From contig PXRX01000046.1 of the NCBI GenBank assembly GCA_003023195.1, positions 1-64,000 of the forward strand: a stretch of DNA of 64,000 bases, read 5' to 3'. This document shows positions 1 to 11,700 of this stretch, one piece after another; the stretch's first letter is position 1, and every line of letters begins with the position of its first letter. The position numbers and the translations under genes were made by a program. Source of the stretch: Halobacteriales archaeon QS_8_69_26 (lineage in GTDB: Archaea; Halobacteriota; Halobacteria; Halobacteriales; SW-7-71-33). The notes under the pieces are model-generated. The model saw only the letters and a list, made by a program, of their open reading frames with translations. It did no database searches and was not told the origin of the DNA.

Positions 1-2184
1 GTCGCCCTCGCGCTCGCGCTCGACGAGGACGTTGTTCATGATCCGGGCCATGGTGTCGTCGATGTCGAGGTGCTCGTTCCCGGTCACCTCCGAGATCTTC
101 TCGGCCATCTCGGGGAGGATCGTCGCCAGCTTGTTTTGCTTCTTCCGGCGCTGCTGGAGGGAGCGGCGCTTGTTCAGGTAGGACTTCAGGTCCCGTGCCG
201 CCTCCCGGATGGCGAGTTCGATCTCGCTCTCGATCTCGGGGACGTTCGCGACGGCGTCCTTCGACTCGCTGGTAAAGGGGACGTTCGTCGAGGCCACGTG
301 GACCATGATCACCACCGAGTCGGTGGGAATCCCGGAGCCGCCCGGCTGGTCCAGGCCGTAGTTGCGCCAGTTGATCCCCTTGACGACGTCGGTCGTCGCG
401 CAGGCGCCGCGCTGGTAGACCAGCGGAACGCGGTTGGCGAACCGCATCACCTCGGCCCCGCTGTCGCTCTCGAGGTCGCCGCCGTAGGCGATGCCCGCCT
501 CGACGATGAACGGGTCGCCCCCGGAGACGTCGGCCTCCCGGGTGCTGGCGGCGTAGAAGTCCGCCTCGTACCCCTTCCGGAGGCCGGCCTCGACGAGGTT
601 CGAGGTGATGGGTGAGAGGCAGTCCGTGGGGGGAGCCATGATGTCCGTCGCACGCATCGCCTCCAGGAGGTCGGAGGTGGCGTCCCGGTCGTCGACCAGT
701 TCGCGAACCTTCGGCGGGTCGTCGGGCGCCGTCTGCATCCGATCCCAGACGGCCTCGACCACGTTCTCCCGGGCCGTGTCGCCGAAGGCCACGTCGTCGC
801 GTTCCTCGACGCCGTCGGCCGCCCAGTCGACGTACTCGCGGAGTCGGTCGCGGGTGAGTCGGTCCCGCGGGTCGTCGTCGCCGTCGAACCGCGTGGCCAG
901 GCGGTCGGCCACGCGCTCGACCGTGGCGTCGTCCTTCCGGTCGGTCGTCGCGTCCCGGACGACGGGATAGAGGTCGGCCCTGCGCCGGTCGGCGGGGTCC
1001 TCGGCCCCGGTCAGCGTCCGCCAGGCGGCCTCGACGGCGTTCTCCCTGACGGTCGGACCGAACCGGGCGCCGAACTCCTCCTCGACGTCGTCCGCGGCCT
1101 CGTCGACCACCTCGGAGAGTTCGAAGTGGGCCACTTGTTCGCGGTCGTCGACCCCGTCGGCGACCCGTCGCGCGAAGGACTTGGTCGCGTTCGCCCCCTT
1201 GTTGGCCGTCGCGGCCCGGACCGCGACCGCGACGTCGGCGTCCTCGTGCGGTCCGGGCGCGGACCAGGTCATCGCCCGTCCGTAGTGGCGGTCCCGGAAC
1301 TCGTCGACCACCGAGGTCGCGGTCTTGCGTCCGACCCTCGTGAACTCCTCCTGGAGGAACCCGGACACCGAGTGGCTCGCGGTCTCCTCCAGCATCTTGC
1401 GCACGGTCCCGAGTTCGACGCCGTGGGGGTGGGGACGGATCTCGCTGGTCTCGGCCGGCAGGTCGGCGTCCTCGACGCGCTCGTACTTCATCGGCCGGTC
1501 GAGGCCGGGTTCCTGGAGTTCGATCCGCGCGTGCGGGTTGACGACCGCCGTGTGCTTCACGTAGTCGTGCAACTGAGAGCGCGCCCGCATGTTGGCCTCC
1601 ATCTCCATCTCGACCCGTGTGCCGTGCTTCGGACCGAGGTCGCTCTCGCCCGGCGCGAGTTCCCGTTCGGTCTTGATCTCCGGTTCGTTCTCGTCGGTGT
1701 CGATTATCAGCTCGAAGTACTGGGCACTGGTCGCGCCGTCGGTGCGGGAGGTGATCCGGACCGGCTTGCCGCTGGTCAACTGGGAGTACAGGACCGCCGC
1801 CGAGATCCCGATCCCCTGCTGGCCGCGGTTCTGTTCGCGGACGTGGAACCGCGACCCGTACAGCAACTTCCCGAACACCTTCGGGATCTGCTCTCTCGTG
1901 ATCCCCGGACCGTTGTCCTCGACGACGAGGCGGTAGTACTCCCCCTCCTCCGTTATCTCGACGTAGATGTCCGGGTGGATGTCCGCCTCCTCACAGGCGT
2001 CGAGCGAGTTGTCGACCCCTTCCTTCACCGCTGTCACCAGCGCCCGGGCCCCCGAGTCGAACCCGAGCATGTGCTTGTTCTTCTCGAAGAACTCGGCGAT
2101 GGAGATGGCGCGCTGGCTCTCGGCCAGCTCCTCGGCGATGCCGCTGTCCGGCCGTTCGCCGAGTTCCGACTGGTACGACGTCAT
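1..2184 (-). CDS. top6B: DNA topoisomerase VI subunit B (partial, 3' end outside window)
   Basis: This is the ATPase subunit of type IIB topoisomerase VI, which with Top6A passes one duplex through another to relax and decatenate DNA. The reading frame is open from the ATG at 2184 to the left edge (728 codons), so only a short C-terminal tail is missing. The N-terminus begins [12 protein letters not shown] and carries a GHKL ATPase: [10 protein letters not shown] (N box) near residue 55, VVEDNGPGI (G1 box) near residue 90, and GQQGIGISA (G2 box) near residue 125. The last visible residues ([13 protein letters not shown]) sit in the conserved C-terminal region. A TTTTAAA box about 25 bases upstream (near 2206-2212) suggests a leaderless transcript. 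It is divergent from gyrB, and top6A is expected just beyond the edge. Identification is secure from motifs and context. Confidence 0.95.
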   Translation of the reverse strand, partial: MTSYQSELGERPDSGIAEELAESQRAISIAEFFEKNKHMLGFDSGARALVTAVKEGVDNSLDACEEADIHPDIYVEITEEGEYYRLVVEDNGPGITREQIPKVFGKLLYGSRFHVREQNRGQQGIGISAAVLYSQLTSGKPVRITSRTDGATSAQYFELIIDTDENEPEIKTERELAPGESDLGPKHGTRVEMEMEANMRARSQLHDYVKHTAVVNPHARIELQEPGLDRPMKYERVEDADLPAETSEIRPHPHGVELGTVRKMLEETASHSVSGFLQEEFTRVGRKTATSVVDEFRDRHYGRAMTWSAPGPHEDADVAVAVRAATANKGANATKSFARRVADGVDDREQVAHFELSEVVDEAADDVEEEFGARFGPTVRENAVEAAWRTLTGAEDPADRRRADLYPVVRDATTDRKDDATVERVADRLATRFDGDDDPRDRLTRDRLREYVDWAADGVEERDDVAFGDTARENVVEAVWDRMQTAPDDPPKVRELVDDRDATSDLLEAMRATDIMAPPTDCLSPITSNLVEAGLRKGYEADFYAASTREADVSGGDPFIVEAGIAYGGDLESDSGAEVMRFANRVPLVYQRGACATTDVVKGINWRNYGLDQPGGSGIPTDSVVIMVHVASTNVPFTSESKDAVANVPEIESEIELAIREAARDLKSYLNKRRSLQQRRKKQNKLATILPEMAEKISEVTGNEHLDIDDTMARIMNNVLVEREREGD

Positions 2185-2353
2185 ACGTCCAACGCCGTCC
2201 TTGAGGTTTAAAACCTGCACGGGAGCGTGGTGAAAGTGAATGTGGCCCGCCAGGTCCTCCGACCCGGCGCCCGCGGAGTGCCGATCGCCGGGGGACCCCG
2301 GTAGCACTTATAAACCGACGGTCGTCCGACGCGAGTAACTGCCGCACGTACGG

Positions 2354-2401
2354 TTTAAGTTAGTCGCCGTCGATTTAAGTCATCCCGCGAGCAGTTTAAG
2401 T
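2354..2401 (+). repeat. Three TTTAAGT direct repeats at 20-21 bp spacing
   Basis: Exact copies of TTTAAGT start at 2354, 2374 and 2395, i.e. about two helical turns apart, so all three face the same side of the DNA. They could be stacked TATA-like promoter elements or a cooperative binding array for a regulator of top6B or gyrB. Which of these is not decided by sequence alone. Confidence 0.6.
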
Positions 2402-2408
2402 AGAAGGG

Positions 2409-4550
<2,142 letters not shown>

Positions 4551-5036
4551 CGGTCCGCCCGGTCCCGGGACGTCTCGTTCTGATCTGCGGAACGTATTCT
4601 TCCGGTCCCGTTCGTCGGTTACCGACCCCTCCGGACGCCCCGATCTTTCGGTGGATCACATCTCCCGCGAATGCTTCAAGTGTGCATCCGTATTGATGCG
4701 TGATGGGCACTGATTTAAAACAAAACGGGAGTAAAATTCGTAGATCGCATCGTATAGAGTGAAGTGGAAATTAAATCAATAGGTGTTCATTTACGTAATG
4801 GACGATAGTTAAGAACTCGGGTAGCTCCGTAAGTGATCGATATTTTTGATATGATGGAGTATACAACACTCCAATCATATTTTAAAAACTATAAATTAGA
4901 TTGAAATTTTTAATTGATTGGATATTTGATATTTTTCAAAAAGTGGATCAGCAGGGCATTCATATAAATAAAAAATCGATAAAATGCATTTTTCGAAATA
5001 ACATATAAATAAAGCCACGCCAATTACTCGATATCG
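4551..5036. other. AT-rich island between gyrB and the wHTH gene
   Basis: From about 4700 to 5036 the base composition changes abruptly to AT-rich, with many AAATT, ATAAAT and TTTTT runs, while both flanks are strongly GC-rich. I see no supported gene here; a small minus-strand open frame (about 4896-5144) has no protein-like features. The right end supplies a clear promoter (TATAAATA, 5004-5011) for the gene at 5037. No origin-binding repeats or cdc6 gene are nearby. Such a patch may be imported DNA or a former insertion site. Confidence 0.6.
5004..5011 (+). promoter_or_regulatory. TATA box of the wHTH/NTase-like gene
   Basis: TATAAATA sits 26-33 bases before the ATG at 5037, the usual distance for a haloarchaeal leaderless transcript. 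gyrA downstream lacks an equally clear box, so this promoter may also drive gyrA. Confidence 0.6.
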
Positions 5037-5672
5037 ATGTTTCCGACCGGGTTGTTCGAGAGCCGAACGCAGCGACGGATCCTCAGGGTGCTCGCCGAGG
5101 GGAACCGCCAGTACACCATCCGGGAACTCGCGGAAGCGTGTCACCGGTCGCCGTCGACGGTGTCACGTGCACTGTCGGACGCCGACCGGTACCCGTTCCT
5201 CGACCGGTCGACCGTCCCGGGATCCAAGCAGTACGTCTACAGCCTCGACCCGGCCAGCGAGTACACCAGCGCGATCCGGGAGTTCTTCGCCGTCGAGCGT
5301 CGTCGGGAGCGCCACGACGGCACAGTCCCGGTCGGAGTCTGGAACCTCTTGGAGGACGTCACGGAGCGTCTGGAGGGCACCGTGGACGGCTTCGTGGAGG
5401 CCTACCTGTTCGGCCCCTACGCCACGGGGGACTACTACGTCGGCGGCGAGGTCGACCTGCTGGTGGTCGTCGACGGGTCGGTCGACGGCGCTGCAACGGC
5501 AGCGGAGTCGGTCCTGACTGACCTGGACACCGATCCCTCCGTCCGCGGTCACGTCACCGGGGCCGACCCCAGTGCCGTCGGCGAGGGACCGCTTTCGCCC
5601 GAGGTCACGGCGGACACGCCGGTCGATCCCACCGACCGGGTGATCCCGCTGTCGGGTGGTGCGTCGTCGTGA
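5037..5672 (+). CDS. Winged-helix protein with degenerate nucleotidyltransferase-like domain
   Basis: A 211-aa protein. Residues about 8-60 form a winged helix-turn-helix ([29 protein letters not shown]). Residues about 110-185 resemble the minimal nucleotidyltransferase fold: [14 protein letters not shown] followed by EVDLLVVV matches the usual FGSxARGxxxxxSDIDLLV pattern, but Ser is replaced by Pro and the first Asp by Glu. Related haloarchaeal proteins are usually called regulators or nucleotidyltransferase-domain proteins; no HEPN partner is adjacent. It is inserted between gyrB and gyrA, preceded by AT-rich DNA and a strong TATA box, and ends 139 bp before gyrA. DNA binding is likely. 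Catalysis is doubtful, and a role in controlling gyrA is only an inference from position. Confidence 0.75.
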   Translation: MFPTGLFESRTQRRILRVLAEGNRQYTIRELAEACHRSPSTVSRALSDADRYPFLDRSTVPGSKQYVYSLDPASEYTSAIREFFAVERRRERHDGTVPVGVWNLLEDVTERLEGTVDGFVEAYLFGPYATGDYYVGGEVDLLVVVDGSVDGAATAAESVLTDLDTDPSVRGHVTGADPSAVGEGPLSPEVTADTPVDPTDRVIPLSGGASS

Positions 5673-5811
5673 CCGTCGTCGTCCCACGGGTTATCCGGGG
5701 GTACATCCCGGTGGGAACCTCCCGGACCGTCGCCGGAACGGTCGGGACGAACCGAAGACGACAACACCCTGCGGCCCCTCTGGAAGCCCAAGCGACCACC
5801 AGCGAGTTCAC

Positions 5812-8316
5812 ATGAGTTCCGAAATCCCGGATCCCTCCGACGACGTCGACGCGAGGCGCGTCGAGCGAGTGCGGATCGAGGACGAGATGGAGCAGAGCTA
5901 CATCGACTACGCGATGTCGGTCATCGCCGGCCGCGCCCTGCCGGACGTCCGCGACGGGCTGAAGCCGGTCCACCGGCGGATCCTCTACGCCATGCACGAG
6001 ATGGGGGTCACCAGTGGGTCCGGCCACCGGAAGTCGTCGTCCATCGTCGGGGAGACGATGGGTGACTACCACCCACACGGCGACGACGCCATCTACGACA
6101 CCCTCGTCCGGATGGCCCAGGACTTCTCGATGCGGTATCCGCTGGTCGACGGACAGGGGAACTTCGGGTCGCGGGACGGGGATCCCCCTGCAGCCATGCG
6201 GTACACCGAGGCGCGGATGGCCCCCATCGCCTCGGAGTTGCTCTCGGACATCGAGAAGGACACGGTCGACTTCTCCTCGAACTACGACGACCGCCTCCAG
6301 GAACCCGACGTCCTGCCGGCGGCGTTCCCGAACCTCCTCGTGAACGGCATCTCGGGCATCGCGGTCGGGATGTCGACGAACGTTCCCCCGCACAACCTCG
6401 GCGAGGTCATCGACGCCACCGTCCACCTCGCCGAGAACCCCGACTGCTCCGTGGTGGACCTGATGGAGTACGTCGAGGGTCCCGACTTCCCGACCGGGGC
6501 GAAGATCGTCGGTCGGGAACCGATCCGCAAGGCCTACGAGACCGGTCGGGGCCGGATCCGGATGCGGGCCGACTACGAAATCGAGGAACGGAACGACGGT
6601 CGGGACCGGATCGTCGTTACGGAACTGCCCTACCAGGAGAACAAGGCGCGGATCGTCGAACGGGTCGCCGACGACGTCAACGCCGGAGAGATCGAGGGGA
6701 TCGCCGACCTTCGCGACGAGTCCGACCGGAACGGCGTCAGGGTGGTCGTCGAACTCAAGCGCGGCGCGAACCCGGAAGTCGTCGAGAACCAGTTGCTCGA
6801 ACACCACCTGGAGCGGACCTTCGGGATGATAAACGTCGCCCTGGTCGACGGCCAGCCCCGGGTGCTGAACCTGAAGGAGACGCTCGAACACTACGTCGAG
6901 CACCGGAAGGAGGTCGTCCGGCGGCGCTCGGAGTACGAACTCGCCGAGGCGGAGGACCGCGCCCACATCCTCGAGGGCCGTCTGAAGGCGCTGCAGAACG
7001 CCGAGGACGTCGTCGAACTGATCCGGGGTGCCGAGAACCGTACCGACGCCAAGGAGGCGCTCAGAGAGGCGTACGACTTCTCCACGGACCAGGCGGACCA
7101 CATCGTCCGGATGCAACTCGGGAGCCTCACGGGCATGGAGGCCGACGAGGTCCGCGACGAGTACGAGAGCGTCCAGGTGACTATCGAGCGCCTGGAGGCG
7201 GTGCTCGCCGACGAGGAGGAACTCATGGACGTCGTCACGGACGAACTGCTGGCCATCAAGGAGGAGTACGACGACGAGCGCCGGACCGAAATCGTCGAGG
7301 GCGACGACCGGAGCCTCGACCGGGGCGACTTCATCGACGAACACGAGGTCGCCATCGTTCTCACGGAGGACGACTACATCAAGCGGATGCCCCTGGAGTG
7401 GTTCGACCCCCAGCACCGCGGTGGGAAAGGGATCATCGGGATCCGGCCCAAGGACGGCGACCGGGTCGCGCGGGTGTTCCGGGCCAACTCCCACGACGAC
7501 CTCCTCTGTTTCACCAACCAGGGGCAGGTCTACTGGATCAAGGCCTACGAGATTCCGGCGCCGGACTCCCGGAGTGCCCGGGGGACCAACGCCGTCAACC
7601 TGCTGGACCTGAACGACGGGGAGCGCGTGAACGCCGTCGTTGCCTGCGACGACCTCGACGGGGACGAGTGCATCACGACGGTCACCCGGAAGGGGTTCGT
7701 CAAGCGTACGGCCTGTGACGCCTTCGAGAACATCCTCTCGACCGGGATCATCGCCGCCAAACTCGACGACGACGACGAACTGGTCGACGTCGAGATTACG
7801 GACGGCGGCACGGACCTGGTGATCGCCACGAGCGGTGGCATGACCATCCGGTTCGACGAGACGGAGGCACGGGAGATGGGCCGGTCGGCACGCGGCGTCC
7901 GGGGGGTCGACCTCCAGGACGGCGACGAGGTGGTCGGACTCGTCGCCACCGACGACGACGACGAACGGGACCTCCTCACCGTGACACGGAACGGGTACGG
8001 CAAGCGGACGCCGCTGGCGGAGTACCGGCCCCAGTCCCGGTACGGGATGGGACTGGTCGACATCAAGACCGGCGACCGGAACGGTCCCGTCGCCTGCGTC
8101 AAGGCCGTCGAGGAGGAGGACCACCTGGTCGTGATGACTGCCGACGGACAGATAATGCGAACCCCTGCCGACGAGGTTTCGCGGGTCGGCCGGAACACGA
8201 TGGGCGTGACGGTCATGGACGTCGACGACGGGGACGCCGTCGTCAGCACCGACGTACTCCCGGGTGGCGAGACGGGCGGGGGAGGCGACGCCGACGACGC
8301 TCCGACCGAGGAGTGA
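5812..8316 (+). CDS. gyrA: DNA gyrase subunit A
   Basis: The DNA-cleaving and DNA-wrapping subunit of gyrase (834 aa). The ATG at 5812 gives [11 protein letters not shown] followed by the conserved [13 protein letters not shown] block; the open frame extends upstream to 5656 but lacks family similarity there. The catalytic tyrosine is Tyr131 (AAMRYTEAR). The GyrA box QHRGGKG at 534-540 and the repeated six-bladed C-terminal wrapping domain mark it as gyrase rather than topoisomerase IV. At the position of E. coli Ser83 in the quinolone-binding region it has Asp92 ([10 protein letters not shown]). The acidic C-terminal tail is typical for a haloarchaeon. Its own promoter is not obvious, so it may be read from upstream. 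Confidence 0.97.
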   Translation: MSSEIPDPSDDVDARRVERVRIEDEMEQSYIDYAMSVIAGRALPDVRDGLKPVHRRILYAMHEMGVTSGSGHRKSSSIVGETMGDYHPHGDDAIYDTLVRMAQDFSMRYPLVDGQGNFGSRDGDPPAAMRYTEARMAPIASELLSDIEKDTVDFSSNYDDRLQEPDVLPAAFPNLLVNGISGIAVGMSTNVPPHNLGEVIDATVHLAENPDCSVVDLMEYVEGPDFPTGAKIVGREPIRKAYETGRGRIRMRADYEIEERNDGRDRIVVTELPYQENKARIVERVADDVNAGEIEGIADLRDESDRNGVRVVVELKRGANPEVVENQLLEHHLERTFGMINVALVDGQPRVLNLKETLEHYVEHRKEVVRRRSEYELAEAEDRAHILEGRLKALQNAEDVVELIRGAENRTDAKEALREAYDFSTDQADHIVRMQLGSLTGMEADEVRDEYESVQVTIERLEAVLADEEELMDVVTDELLAIKEEYDDERRTEIVEGDDRSLDRGDFIDEHEVAIVLTEDDYIKRMPLEWFDPQHRGGKGIIGIRPKDGDRVARVFRANSHDDLLCFTNQGQVYWIKAYEIPAPDSRSARGTNAVNLLDLNDGERVNAVVACDDLDGDECITTVTRKGFVKRTACDAFENILSTGIIAAKLDDDDELVDVEITDGGTDLVIATSGGMTIRFDETEAREMGRSARGVRGVDLQDGDEVVGLVATDDDDERDLLTVTRNGYGKRTPLAEYRPQSRYGMGLVDIKTGDRNGPVACVKAVEEEDHLVVMTADGQIMRTPADEVSRVGRNTMGVTVMDVDDGDAVVSTDVLPGGETGGGGDADDAPTEE

Positions 8317-8689
8317 TCGGTCGGCGGACCGGGCCCCAGTCCAGGAGGGTCGGAACGATCGCGTCCCGGCGGAAACCATCATATAAAGGATATCTGGGGG
8401 TCGGGCTCGGCCGAGAACGACAAGGCGTTTTAAGTCGGCCCGATCCTGAGCATAAGTTATAGGATATAGTATTTTTTGCCGCGAACCGGCGTTAACCGAA
8501 CGTGTTCCCTGCCGGGAGGGATCCGCCCGGCGGTGGCTCGACGATCACACCTGATTGGATCCCGGAAGTAGCTGTTCAGTACTGCGATTCCAGCAGTAAT
8601 ATTGATGCTCTAAAACCGTTTTATCCGCGAACGTCGCCGGTAGATCCAAACCATTATTTGGGTCGAAGGTCATCCATTCTTCCAACAGT
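8317..8689. other. Intergenic region between gyrA and the giant surface protein gene
   Basis: No gene was recognised in these 373 bases. They contain several AT-rich promoter-like patches (about 8381-8394, 8427-8434 and 8457-8477) and a TTATTTG box at 8654-8660 about 30 bases before the mini-ORF at 8690. No tRNA-like or terminator-like structure stood out. Confidence 0.5.
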
Positions 8690-8785
8690 ATGAACGGGTT
8701 CAGTTTGTATTATTGTTGTTACGAAAACGTCGGGGTCGCACGGACGGGGTCCGTCGCGAGGGTCGAACGGGGGGCGAACCCGTGA
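8690..8785 (+). CDS. 31-aa upstream mini-ORF overlapping the giant gene start (GTGA)
   Basis: ATG at 8690 opens a 31-codon frame that ends in TGA at 8783-8785, overlapping the GTG start of the giant surface protein (8782) by the four bases GTGA. A TTATTTG box about 30 bases upstream would make the ATG the first codon of a nearly leaderless mRNA. The peptide has no recognisable family. It may be a leader for translational coupling, or chance. The same arrangement occurs before the RND gene at 58043. Confidence 0.35.
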   Translation: MNGFSLYYCCYENVGVARTGSVARVERGANP

Positions 8786-11700
8786 GGGGCGACGCCCGTC
8801 GGTTACTGGTCGTCGCCGTAGTCCTCGCGGTAGCACTGTCGTTCGCGGGGGGTGCCGGCCTCGTCTCGGGGTCGACGGCGAACGACAACGCCACGGCGGC
8901 AGCGCAACCCGACGAGGTTTACCAGGGTTGTGGACAGGGAACGGGTCAGGACGATTACAACGAGACGATCAATATTACCGAACCCGGGACCTACAAACTC
9001 GCAGAGGATTTCGAGGTCGTCAAAAACGTCGGGACCTGTATCAGCATCGAAGCTTCCGACGTGACTCTCAAGGGGAACGGTGCTACTCTCGGTTTCGATA
9101 ATCTGTTGGATAAGGACAATCAGATCGGCATCGCCGTGGGTAACGATTCGCGAGAAATAGAGAACGTCGTCGTTCAGAGCCTCTCGGTGAAGGGGAGCCT
9201 GGTTCAGGGCGTGGTCTGGGACAAAGGAATAATGGTCCGCCCAGGTGCCTCCGGCGTGGACGACCTGACGATCCGGGACGTGACGGTCCAGATGATCGAA
9301 GAGGAAGGGATCATCTTCGACGGTGTCACTGACGGCAGGATCGTCGATTCGGACGTCAATACTATCGCTATCGACACTACCGCTGACGGAATCACGCTCA
9401 AGAACGGGTGGGACAACACGATTTCCAACACCGATGTATACGATGTCACGAACAGTGGCGTCGGTATTTCGGTTGCCGACAACGACACGGTCATCGAGGA
9501 TTCGTCGGTCCGGAACACGGCCGGTAGAGGGATCGACGTCGCGGGAAGCGCTAACGACACGACCGTTCGTGATACGACCGTCAAGAACGCGGGGAGTGAC
9601 GGCAGTTCCGACGGAATCTTCTTCCAGGCCGACGATGTCAGCGTCGTCGGGGTCAACTCCTCGGAAAACGGCGGGCAGGGGGTCGACATCGAGGGCAAGA
9701 ACGGGACGGTCCTCGACAGCAATTTCTACGACAACGGACACAACGGCATCGACATCGCGGGGGACGACGCGACGGTCCGCAACGTCAGCGTCGTTCGCAG
9801 TCGCTCCGCCGACAGCGTCGTCGTCGCGGGCAAGGACGCGACCGTAGTCAGCGCTACCGTCACCGACGGTGTGAACAAAGGTATCGACATCGAGGCGTCC
9901 AACGCTACCGTCCGCGACACCGTCGTCTCCGGTCACTCTTCGAACTACGGGGTCGATGTCAGGTCGGACAAAGCGACGCTCCGGAACGTGACGGTTTCCA
10001 ACAACGACGACGGGGTTCGCCTGACCGGCGCTCCCGACTCCCTCGTCGCGAACAGCACGATAAAGAACAACAACGCCAACAACCTCTACGCGCAGTTAGA
10101 GGCCGTGGATGCGCCCAGAACGACCGTTCGTAACACCACGGTCCGGGCGAACAGTGATCACGGTATCTACTTCCCCAGTAACAATCAGGGGCCGGACAAC
10201 GTCACGGTCGAGGACAACGACGTCAGGGACGTCACGGGGGTAGGTATCCTGATCATCGACGGCGACGACGTGGTCGTCAGGGACAACGACGTCACCGACG
10301 TCGGCATCAACAACGACGGCAACGGTATCGAGGTTGAAGCAGGGGACGGACCGGTCGTCAAGGGGAACAACGTCACCAACGTCGGTAAAAACGGGATCCT
10401 CGTCGATCAGGCACCGAACGCGGAGATCGGAGGCAACGACATCACCGGGGCCGACAAGCACGGTATCTTCCTGAACCAGGGGACGGACCCGACGTTTACG
10501 GACAACTACGTGAACGGCACGGGGAACGACGGCATCCGGGTCGATCAGGGGGGAAGGGCGACGTTCGATGGGACCGAGGTCCGGAACGCGAGTATCGAGG
10601 GTATCCACTTCCTCGGTTCGTCGAACGTCAACGCGACCGGGACGACGCTCCGCGACAACGGTAACTGGGACATTTACGCCGACAGTAGTTCGAACAACGT
10701 CACCTTCAACGACGTCGACCTGGGATTCGAGAACGCGAACCGGCTGGACCTGAACGTCAGTTACGCGAAAGTGAAGCGGACCAGCGAAGGGAACCGGCCG
10801 GATCCCCGCGAGGCCAAAACTGACATCGGGATCTTCTTCAACGCTTCCGAGACGACCGGCGGTGCCATCCTGAACGTCACGTTGGAGTACGCCCAGAGTG
10901 TCGAGTCGCGTGTCGAGGAGCCGACGATGTCCTTCCAGGAATACCACACCGGAAGCGACGACACGGACTGGGTGAACCGGAGTTCCACGCTCGACACCGG
11001 CACGAATACCCTCGAAGCGGACATCGGGAACCTCTCCGACAACGAACGGCTCTACGCACCGCTCGCGGATCCGAACCGGACGGTCACCGACTGTCAGGTG
11101 ATCAGCGTCAGTGGTGTCTACCAGCTGGACAACGACATCAACGCCCCCTCGGAGTCCGGGGCCTGCATCGAGATCACGGCCTCGAACGTCATCTTCGAGG
11201 GGAACCACTACACGATCACCGGCGGGAACAAGAGCGGGAGCAAGGGCTTCCTGGTCGGCGCGAGCGACCAGCTTTCGAACGTGACCATCAGGAACGTCAC
11301 GGTCTCCACGTGGCGCGACGGCATCAGGTTCGATGGCTCGGCCGCGCCCGCCGTTGACGGGGGGAACGTCACGAACGTCACGGTCGTCGATTCCGGCCGG
11401 GACGGCATCGACATCTACACCAGCAGGGACATTACCGTCGAAGGGACCGAGGTTTCGAACAGCCGCCGTGACGGGATCCGGATCAACAACAAGGGTAGCA
11501 ACGTGATCCGGAACACCTCGGTGACGGGGAGCGGGACCTACGGCGTTGCCGTCTACCAGTCCGACGACAACGAACTGCGGAACGTCACCGTGGAGTCCGG
11601 CAGCGTCGGCGTCCGGATCTACGACAACGGGGCGGACCGAAACGAAGTCCACAACAGTACCGTTCGCGGCACCGACGACGGCATCCACGTCAACGGCGCC

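Noticed and set aside
4700-5036. Replication origin in the AT-rich island
   Set aside because: No origin-recognition-box-like inverted repeats and no orc1/cdc6 gene nearby; AT-richness alone is not enough.
4896-5144. Minus-strand open frame in the AT-rich island
   Set aside because: It overlaps the start of the wHTH gene and has a mixed composition with no protein-like motif or good promoter.
8690-8785. Frameshift joining the mini-ORF to the giant protein
   Set aside because: The GTG at 8782 gives a complete signal peptide by itself and the mini-ORF peptide has no export-signal features, so no frameshift is needed.
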